Shown here: positions 1-7,928 of the stretch, piece by piece
Layout: the number at the start of each line of letters is the position of its first letter
Position numbering within the stretch: position 1 is the stretch's first letter
Source of the DNA: Pholiota molesta
Taxonomy: Eukaryota; Basidiomycota; Agaricomycetes; Agaricales; Strophariaceae
Reading direction: 5' to 3'
DNA length: 18,232 nt
NCBI GenBank assembly: GCA_014925825.1
Contig: JACGCK010000516.1
Span: 1-18,232 of the forward strand
Program-made: the position numbers and the translations under genes
The notes under the pieces: model-generated
The model's input: only the letters and a program-made list of their open reading frames with translations
The model's database searches: none
What the model was told of the DNA's origin: nothing

Positions 1-126
1 GGGCATACCGCTCCCCATCGCTCCCCGCCCAGCGCACCCTCGAATCCGAGTGCCTCGAACCAGAATAATCGCTTCCCGAAACCTCTGAATCCAAAAGCAG
101 ACATTGGACATGGGCCAAATACCTAA
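1..126 (+). CDS. Possible C-terminal end of a gene entering from the left
   Basis: Frame 1 is open from the first base to a TAA at 124-126, giving 41 residues rich in Pro, Ser and Asn that end in ..KADIGHGPNT. The other two + frames close within this stretch. The composition (PPSAPSNPSASNQNN) resembles a disordered fungal C-terminal tail. No domain is visible, so the product cannot be named. A consensus splice donor (GTAAGTAC) lies just after the stop, at about 130, and could belong to a 3' UTR intron or be chance. The alternative is that the stretch is non-coding; a fragment this short cannot settle it. Confidence 0.35.
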   Translation, partial: GHTAPHRSPPSAPSNPSASNQNNRFPKPLNPKADIGHGPNT

Positions 127-1425
127 AAGTAAGTACATATGTAGCAGACGATCTGCCATCGGAACTGCCCATCATCCCGTCATGTCAGTCGAAGTCCAGT
201 GGCACAGGCTCTGACAGACTCCAATTCCCTTCCGCCCTCCAAATTCCGTGCATGCTGATGACCACGGGGAAATTCCGAATGACCCGCGACGTTGACTCTG
301 ACATATGTTATAGCTTTCTGATCACGTCAGTGTAAAATAGTTATATACTATAAGTATTTGAATGTAAGTACTGTACAAGACTTGTGTGGGATTCCTCACG
401 CTATACACATTGACAATATACAAGTACTCCATTGGACCGTTGCGGCGTCGGATTTTCAGCATTGTGAGAATGCCGGAGCCTTTGCTGGAGATAAGTACAC
501 GACATAACCTCGTTATTTACATGTTAGATCATAGTAGGTTCTCTGAATTCTCTTGGGAAGCCTCGTGTGGCGCGCTTAGTTCGATGCCTGTGAGGCCCTT
601 GATAAATTATATTCCGACTCACATACCCCAGTGGGCACAGGCTTTGACCGACTGTCGTAACTCATCTCCGTTCAATGCACACCGACCGGAAAAGCAGGAG
701 AGGGTGTCCTCTCGAGATCTATAAATAACACCAACCCCCCTCGCTCTCTAATTGAAAATAATTCTGCGTTCCTGACGTTCTCAGCGTGCGCATATAGCCT
801 ATTAGAATAAGTACTGGCACTATAGTCTACTACCCACGAAGTTTCTGGGCCCTGGAATGCGCACCCGCAGCGCGTGAGATTCGGACACTCCATGCCCTTG
901 ACGGGGTCCATCGATGATCGTCTTCCATCGTACGCACGACGATAAATGAAACGGCTAAATATCGTGATGAAAGTAGCGACGCTAGCTGATCATCCCCAAA
1001 AATATCGGTTTTAAGTCGGGTTCAACGCCTCGCGGATTGAGAGCCGCTGTACGTTATACCTTCAAAATCCCAAGGTTGCCCCTAGGGTAGTGCATGGTGG
1101 TCAGTGTCATTCAGACTCCACTTGATAATATTAGTTGCCTGCAGTAACAAATCACGATTGCATCATAAATCACAAAATTCTAATGCCTAGAATTGAGAAT
1201 AGGCATCACCAGCCCGCCATGCCTTCAAGCCCATATGCAAGATATGAATATCGGCCCAGCTCATCAATAGGCTATTCTAGCTGGATTGAATACGCAGTTA
1301 TGGCAAAAGCATGCCTGGGCGATACATTCAACCGTGGCGGCTCCGATTTGACGAGTATAAGGAGCGCGCCAACCAGACCTACCGCCTACACATGCGCGCC
1401 GCACATACGTCTACGCATGCATGCG

Positions 1426-1426
1426 G

Positions 1427-1466
<40 letters not shown>

Positions 1467-1468
1467 TG
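1426..1468. repeat. (GTGC)n tetranucleotide microsatellite
   Basis: Ten full GTGC units plus GTG run without interruption over 43 bp. The flanks from about 1390 to 1500 are also mostly alternating purine and pyrimidine (CATGCGCGCC, GCATGCATGCGG, GATGCGCGCGCG). Short frames that cross it read only as repeated RACV/CVRA or HART-type peptides, so it is not coding. Confidence 0.95.
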
Positions 1469-3066
1469 AGACGCGATGCGCGCGCGCTTGCAGCTCGCAC
1501 GCAAGCGGGAGCGCGGCACCAATACGGTGGGAGTGGAAAAGCCATTAGCCAATTGAGAGGCGCACAGGGAGCGCACACAGAATTTACATTAAAAACAACT
1601 AGGTACGTCGCTCTAGTTATGGTCTACCAATTGGCGTGAATCTACATATTTCAAGGCTCATATCTACCTAGTATGTCCGTTCATGGCCGAATATGTCTTC
1701 CCTTTCATTGGGGTCGACAGCTACTCGTCATAGGGTATGCTGCGCAGCCGTACTATAATCCCGTTATACTCCCGATAGCGTCAATAATAGCACGTCCCAA
1801 TTTGATGAATATTTTCAGAGATCGGAGAAACGGAGGTCACATCAACATATCTAATAAATCTAATGAAGGTTTTAATGTCGTGGATAATTAGATACATATA
1901 AGCTCCATCGTAGTGACGACGGCGACATGCACAGGATGTGGATAATATCCCATAACACTGGGCCTCAAGCGGTTGTTAGCAGATGCCAATCCATGGATTC
2001 GGGAGATCTGAAAGTAAAGAGCGTTGCGACTTCATCCTAGTATAATCAATCAAATCAAAATTATCATCGCACGGGCGCTGCTGCTTTTCTTTGATTTCTT
2101 GATTCAACAACTCGGAGAGTGTTCAAACATGCTTCGAAAGGAAATGCTGTTCATTGAGAATCACGGAGCGGAACACATACATTCCCCATTCGAAGAATGA
2201 CTCTACCTACAGATCCAAACAACCCCAACTCCACTTGCATGACCTCTGCGGGAGTTCGTAGGAGAAAAGAGGAGAAAAGGGAGCGCAATTGCAGATTTAC
2301 TGGGATCTTGCCGGAATTTCCACGCTCATGTCAGTGTCAAAAAATAAATAACTACCTACCTACTTAGTAATTTATAAGAATGCATAGTAAAAACAACTCG
2401 AACTCCGCACCTTTGCTGTTGAACATCAAGTGGTTCGACGATACTAAATAGAGAGTGGACAGTGGTGTTACCCAGCCCGTTGCGGTAGGATTACAGCTGA
2501 AGCAGGAATTAGTTACCCATGGCAGCCGCCCCATGACTGAATCTCTACGTCCACCCAAAAGGCGTAGAGAGCGACGAGCTACGCCTGCAAAATCGTCAGC
2601 AATGATATCAGCGGCGTCACCAGCACCTTTAAACTGTGGTTACATTCACGCTGGGAAGACCTTAGGTAGATTCGAAGTCTTGCGCACTTATTCGGAAAGC
2701 CTGTCATTGAAATTAATCAACTCCATGCTTCCAAGCGGTCAAACATCTAAGATTGAACTGACCTCACAATATTATTAGATGAGTCGGCCCATGGGGACTA
2801 TGAGCTGGACAGGGACGGAGTGCATGCGACTGGGTGGTGGAAGATAACTGAATCCCAGAAGCCGTGTACTCACCAATACCAATGGCCTTAGACTACTCCG
2901 GCGCCCACAAAAGAAACTGCACTTCCACCTTCCCGATCCTCATTTTTGCACTGCCAAGCCAGGCAAGGTGGAATGGAGCGGCCCGGGTAATGCCACCACA
3001 AAATACCATAATCCGCTAGCGTCGTAGTCGTTCCTGAAAAAGAAGGGTCCGCCGTCGGAGGCCCAG

Positions 3067-3121
3067 GTAAGGCATTTGTCCAAAAGTAGCATCTATACTA
3101 ACCTCCCATTTGAAATTTCAG
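3067..3121 (+). other. Intron-like segment (GTAAGG...CTAAC...TTTCAG) with no recognised exons
   Basis: A 55-nt segment on the + strand starts with GTAAGG after CCCAG, carries TATACTAACC as an ideal branch site about 20 nt before the end, and finishes in AAATTTCAG. Length and signals match the confirmed introns of this window. The flanking frames are short: one reads FLKKKGPPSEAQ, then GQ and a stop. The exons, if real, may therefore be untranslated or belong to a non-coding RNA. The segment may equally be coincidental. Confidence 0.35.
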
Positions 3122-3256
3122 GGACAATGACACGGTCGGACGCGACGGGGCGGCGGAGTGGAGCGGTCCAAAGAGCACTTGCGCTCCGCTTGTGCAGCGA
3201 GTGAACCCACTCCACTGATCAATTTCCTACTGACAATCTGCAAGAGCGAGGCAGAT

Positions 3257-3276
3257 AGGTCGACATCTGTCGACCT
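3257..3276. repeat. 20-bp inverted repeat, 9-bp arms, 2-base centre
   Basis: AGGTCGACA and its exact reverse complement TGTCGACCT are separated by TC. It lies in DNA without a recognised gene. It could be a dimeric transcription factor site or a small cruciform; the sequence gives no functional link. Confidence 0.6.
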
Positions 3277-4905
3277 TCATGATTCGAGAATGAATGTTAT
3301 GTAAGGGAACGACAGTGCATGACCGGAATCGGCGACCGATATCGTGACATGACGATCATAAATGGGCGGTGCCTGTGAACATAATTGAAAAGGAACGCAG
3401 AGGAACGCACAAGTCGTCTTGGGTCCTCGTTTTCCGCTGGCCGGATACTCCTCGGGATGATGCATGGATGAAGACGAAAACGAGCAAAATGGCGGGGAAG
3501 GACAGCACACGGAGATCGTCTGCCCGAGAATTACTATAATACCTGGAGGCCTTGACAGTCACCGGTGCGAGAGCAGCCGGGTGGGGACGGGATTCCGAAA
3601 GGAGGCGCGGATCCATTTGAGCCACCGCCAGTCAGAGAGGTAGAACAATACTTAAGATAGCGCTGTCAGCGCGTGCCAATCATCAGCAGTTACCTCGGGG
3701 CATCAGCCTCACCTCTACAGCGGTGCATCATGTGGGTCGGGTCAGGATCTGCGAAAAAAAGAAACCAGTGGTGGCATTCAGCGCAAATCAAGACCACGCA
3801 CGGCCGCGAGCGGCGCGCTTCCGTTGACGCTGCTCTGCGCTCGCCGCCCGAATCCCTATCAAGGAGGGGGAAAGGTCCTATCCGGATAGGCGTGGGCCTC
3901 AGCCTGAAGTTTCGCATCTCGGGGAATGGCCTCGGGGAGGTGAGCAAAGACATGCAACGGCCACCATGAACGAGAAAAAGAAGCGCGGCCCACCATCACA
4001 CACATGCGTGATGAAGGGACGCGTGAAGGGAGAGCAGCTGACGGCTCCCCAGACATATCCCGTTAGGCGAGCACGGCAGAATTCATGTTCTGGAACGCTG
4101 GCTGCTGGGCTGTATTTCTGAGCAGGTGGAGCTTTCGTTTATCGATTCGATTTTTCTTTTCTTTATCAGTTGGGGCCGGGGCCGCCTCCAAGCCGCGTTA
4201 AGCCGCAGTAGTGCACACACGGGCTGAACTTGACTCAGAATGCCCTAAACCCCAACTTGAAGTCCGATGAACACATGTAATTGGGTGGAGCGACCGAGTG
4301 GCAAAGGGCAAATACACATATATGTCCCGGACGTGCAGCGTGTAAGTACAGGTGTGATTTTCCAGTACGAGAAGGTAGGGTGAGCGCGTGGAGGCTGGAA
4401 AGGACCAAGGTGATCGAAACAGTGTCAATGCGACGCGCGTCACGCTCGCGATCACATGCAGTGCAGTCACAGTCACGTGTGCATTACAAGTGATCTGCAA
4501 ATCAATGACGCGTTGAGCCAATCCGCGTCTACCACCGTGTCCACTCAGCACCGACGCGATGCCGTCGTCAAGTTTGCTGGCAAACTATCAAGAGAGCTCA
4601 GAGAAACGTGTAATGCGTATCGCATTCAATGTTTATAATACAAAACAAGATATACAACAAAACAAGATTCGGGACTGGAGATACGATCAGGAAACAAGAC
4701 AAGAGATATAGATACTGATGAGGTAGGAGAGATAGTTGTACTTGTACACGGAGTGAGTAGTTGTATATTCGGAGACACAGATAGAGAGATGGTACATAAA
4801 GAGAAAGGGCACCCAGATATCAAATAATGAAGAAGGTCTTGATCTACAATAAACGAAATATAAATGATCCAGACGCGAGCAGCGGAATCCAAGGAGAAAA
4901 CGAGA

Positions 4906-6298
4906 TCACACTCGTGCTCTCTTCGCTCTCGCTCTTGGCCGCGTTACTTTCGCAGCCGGCTCCGCAGCTGGTGTGCTCATCCGCGACGACGCCTGACTTT
5001 TGTCAGAATCGCCCGAACGAATCTTCGACGCGCGATTCCGAGTAACCATGCCTTCTGCTGCACTGGCCTCTATGTCTTTCACAAGATCATCATTGTTGTC
5101 GTCTTCCGGGTCCATATCAGCCAACTTTCGTTTCTTCGGTGATGATGGCGCAACAGCCGTCTCAACGGAGGTCACTGAGGGCGACCGCACGCCCACAGCA
5201 ATCGTCTCGGTAGACTCCGAAGACTGCGCTGAGCTCGAGCGATTTCGCGAATGAGTAGCGGATGATGGAATAGTTGGGAGTGGTAACGTTGAGGCGGGCG
5301 AGATGGTTTCTTCGGAAGGAGATTTGGGCACAACAGCGGATATGATGCGGGGCGACCTCGCTGAGGGCGTGACCTTTCGTCGTACGCGTGTACTCGTCCT
5401 ACTGACAGGAGGAGTCCTCTCGCGCAAGTCTGAGTCCGGGTGAACGGAAGCGATAACGTCTTCATCATTGGGCGGAATGACAGGCTCGGGTGAGATTGAA
5501 CCTTGCGCCTTCGGCTGGGAAGGCACGAGACGCCGAGTTCGCTTATTCGGAGAGGGAAGAATATGTCTCCTCGCCGCAGACTTTGCAGCCCGTCTACGGG
5601 ATGAACCTTCGTTTTCGATGATTCCGAAGTAATCGTTGGCGGTTGGCTCCGTTTGATCGGCGCTGCTTCGGAGCGTCCTCTTGTGTGCGTCCGCGCCGGT
5701 GCAGTCGGTCGGGTACCACTTGCGCTGAACGACGACGCAAGTGAATTTCTCTTGTCGGGCATTGACAATAGCCTTGTACTCTCTATGCCCGTTCCAGGGT
5801 ATCGGGGACAGGATGAGCCTGCACTTTTGCACTGCAGTGGGAACGTGGGCAATGAGCGATCCAAGCACGAAATAGGCAGAAACAAGTCAACGTACATGCA
5901 ATGCTATCCACGAGTTCCCCGACTGTCCAATAAGTTCCTTGTGCCCAGAAAATCCAATGGGCGACGTCTTCGGGGTGCTGCAACACCGACAGGGCGGCGA
6001 GCGTGAAAATGACATCTGAAGGGGCCGGGAGCATGGTCTTCGCCTCCCGCACCTCGTTAAGGTATTCTTGAACTGGAGGCCAGTCTTTAGAGTAGATAAC
6101 TTGGCCATCGTCGAGCCAGACACCTTTGCCGATGTTGACGGGTGGGGGTGGCCCTGGGGTGGGCGGCGGACTGGGCGCGGGGAGCGATGGTGGGGCGATC
6201 CGGGGAGCCGGTCGTGGTGGTGGGATGGGTTCTGAGCGGGAATCGGAGGTGGCGTACTGCCAGCGCGAGTAGCTGGGGTCAATGTCAAAGTCCATCAT
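4906..6298 (-). CDS. Unrecognised, probably nuclear basic/disordered protein (2 exons, 442 aa)
   Basis: The exons are 6298-5896 and 5831-4906, joined by a 64-nt intron (GTACGT...CTGCAG, phase 1). The spliced frame is intact. Residues about 20-55 are a proline-rich linker (PPPRPAPRIAPPSLPAP). Residues about 56-175 look folded, with WLDDGQVIYSKDWPPVQEYL, HPEDVAHWIFWAQGTYWTVG and, across the junction, IALQKCRLILSPIPWNG. The rest is Ser/Pro/Arg-rich and probably disordered. It carries basic clusters that look like nuclear localisation signals (RRRAAKSAARR, SPKKRKLADMD, RPRARAKRARV at the very C-terminus) and an acidic patch (DMDPEDDNNDD). I do not recognise the folded part. A nuclear or chromatin-linked role is inference from composition. 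The start chosen is the first of two tandem ATGs. The same frame stays open upstream to about 6715, but that part is CT-rich and looks like leader. Whether the N-terminus is longer is unclear. Confidence 0.72.
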
Positions 6299-7039
6299 CG
6301 CTGCGGCAGTGGTGGTGGTGGTGAGTAGCTGGTGGGAGGGATAGAGTAGGCGGCGGTGAGGGCCGTGGGGTAGCTGGGTGTGTGCAGGAGCAATGGGGGA
6401 CGGGAGCGGACGGGCTGGGAAACGGGGGCAGAGGACGGGAGGGGCTGAGTGAGGCGGTTGTGGAAGAGGTGTGAGTGTTATAAGGGAGAGTGTCAAAGCG
6501 AGGCCATCTACTGGACAGGCGCATCTCGATCCCTTTTGGGAAGTCCCACTCAGTTGCTTCCGCTCGGCACGCTCTGCCGGAACGCTCTTGCTTTCTTCAC
6601 CGCCTCGTGCCCTATGTCGTGCGCAGCCGACACAAAGGAGAGCAGGTCGTCGACACAGCGCGCACAACGCCACTCGTCTCAGTGGCCCACAATCAAACGA
6701 TTGTCTGCAGATCATCTAATGGCAACCTAGGGCGATCTCAAGATGTTGCATTAAAGACCGGCCCGGCCAATTCCAATTAGCTCATGACGGTCTTTTGCGT
6801 CCAGTGGCACCGACGTCGTCAAAGAGCGCGCGCGTTTTGTGTTCTCCATCCCGACCTCTCTTTCTCTCTTTGTTCTTCGATCTACGTTACTTCCAATGTC
6901 TGCCTCATGTCATTATTGCCCAGGACATTATGCCCATTGTTTCCCATCTGCATTACGCCAATCATTTTTTACGTGCACGATACGCCCGTTTTCATATATC
7001 ACCCGCCATGAGGCCTTCCGAAAGTCCTCATCAACCCTC
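6299..7039. other. Gene-free stretch: promoter/leader of the 4906-6298 gene and 3' flank of TEN1
   Basis: Read on the minus strand, this runs from just after the TEN1 stop to the start of the unrecognised nuclear protein. The part next to the start (about 6299-6480) is very C/T-rich with CCA repeats (+ strand GGTGGTGGTGGTG), typical of a fungal pyrimidine-rich core promoter or leader. Open frames on both strands here have skewed composition and no recognisable domain. I see no other gene. Confidence 0.5.
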
Positions 7040-7579
7040 TCATGTTTGATATCTCTCCTGTTCTGCTTCCTGCAGCACCGCATTCCAAAGGTCGAGATCC
7101 AAGTCTGGCGTCGGAACTACGAGGATAGCCCGCAACACCAGCCTGCAATTCATTTCCAGTCGCGGCGCGTTTGATGGCACGGCGGGAACAGCGAGGGGTG
7201 TCTATCGTCGAGAACCTCTTATGTCAGTGCTGATGCCTCGCTCGCTGAGGGTGTACGGAATGACAGTATGCCTACCGAAGAGCGTTCCAAATGTCCAATG
7301 ACCATGATCGTGCTCAGTCGCTCTGTCGCCCACTCTGCCGATTCTTCGTGTAAGCTTAGGTCCACATCGACAAGCAATCCATGCTGTTTATCAATCAGAA
7401 TAATTAACCCAGTTTGGACGTCGTACACAAGCACTCTGTATTCATATTTCAGAAAAAGATATGTCACAACGAGTAAAAACTGTACTGTACCTTCCAGCGA
7501 CCCTTAACTTCTGCCCTTCGAGGCTGTCATGGATCTGATTCAGGCTTTTGCGAGTGGCTGAGTCCGTTTGCTGGGGCAT
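7040..7579 (-). CDS. TEN1: TEN1-like OB-fold subunit of the CST telomere-capping complex (3 exons, 136 aa)
   Basis: TEN1 works with STN1 and a CTC1/Cdc13-type subunit to bind telomeric single-stranded DNA and assist lagging-strand fill-in. The exons are 7579-7491, 7435-7276 and 7201-7040. Intron 1 is 55 nt (GTACAG...ATACAG, phase 2) and intron 2 is 74 nt (GTAGGC...GATAG, phase 0, with a CACTGAC branch site). The spliced frame is intact. The pattern is a small OB fold: GQKLRVAGRVLVYD (about 22-35), GLIILID, GLLVDVDLSL, TIMVIGHLERSS (about 72-83), a Pro/Ala loop, then RLVLRAILVVPTPDLDLDLW. The order G.K.R..GR...YD / LLVDV.L / VIGHLE / final hydrophobic strand plus acidic-hydrophobic helix is that of TEN1 families, and the length fits. 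The start is the first in-frame ATG. Exon 3 is the least certain. Other single-OB proteins remain possible. Confidence 0.82.
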
Positions 7580-7928
7580 ACAGATACAGTACTCCGGAAC
7601 GCAACTGCGACCGCAGCAAAAACACACAACCTTTAATCAGTGCTAGTGCTGATAGACGAACTTCGACCCTTCGCCTTGACGTGCTACACTTCGCCACGCC
7701 AATCATTATTAAAATCGATCAAGCTCTCGTGGGAATTTTGTCAAAGGGACACGCCACGTGTTGGCTACTTAATAATAGATTGATGCTATTACAACCCCGC
7801 GAATTATTGGGTGCACAGGCGCCGGTGTTAAGGTAAATCCGAATAAGAAAGGGAGGAAAACGAGGAGAGGTGTGGAGAGTGCAATTCGAAAGCAACAAAG
7901 ACGATGATAAGATTCACCATGTAGATAT
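7580..7928. promoter_or_regulatory. Intergenic region between velvet 3' end and TEN1 start (presumed TEN1 promoter)
   Basis: This 349-bp gap precedes the minus-strand TEN1 start. It contains one palindromic E-box-type hexamer, CACGTG, at 7755-7760, about 175 bp upstream of the ATG. No clear TATA box and no open frame of interest are visible. A promoter role is inferred from position only. Confidence 0.4.

Larger units (their letters stand above)
127..4905. other. Long stretch without a supportable gene
   Basis: About 4.8 kb in which both strands carry only short open frames (at most about 137 codons). None has a recognisable domain, and most overlap on opposite strands in the manner of chance frames. 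Visible structure is limited to the GTGC microsatellite near 1426-1468, a palindrome at 3257-3276, an intron-like segment at 3067-3121 and the AT-rich 3' flank of the minus-strand gene that ends at 4906. That flank holds an 11-bp direct repeat, ACAAAACAAGA, at 4640-4650 and 4657-4667. A non-coding transcript or decayed gene cannot be excluded. I see no tRNA, rRNA or transposon terminal structure. Confidence 0.5.

Noticed and set aside
386..724. 112-codon + strand open frame
   Set aside because: Mixed composition, no domain, no homologous text I recognise, and AT-rich surroundings without splice structure that would extend it.
1135..1639. Overlapping open frames on both strands across 1135-1639
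   Set aside because: They are open mainly because they run through the GTGC microsatellite (peptides such as RACVRACV), not because of coding constraint.
2455..2778. 107-codon + strand frame with a basic patch (RPPKRRRERR)
   Set aside because: No ATG at its 5' end, no recognisable domain, and a competing frame on the opposite strand. Not enough to call a gene.
3673..3969. 98-codon + frame and 87-codon minus frame over the same GC-rich DNA
   Set aside because: Mirror-image open frames in GC-rich sequence are expected by chance. Neither carries a motif.
4198..4551. 117-codon minus frame
   Set aside because: Cys/His/Thr-rich chance-like text with no domain and no supporting splice sites.
5653..6006. 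117-codon + strand frame opposite the nuclear protein
   Set aside because: It is the antisense shadow of the spliced minus-strand gene at 4906-6298, whose exons and intron fit together.
6784..7174. Three overlapping + strand frames (75-111 codons)
   Set aside because: They lie in pyrimidine-rich flank, and the last overlaps TEN1 exon 3 on the other strand. Composition is that of TC-rich non-coding DNA.
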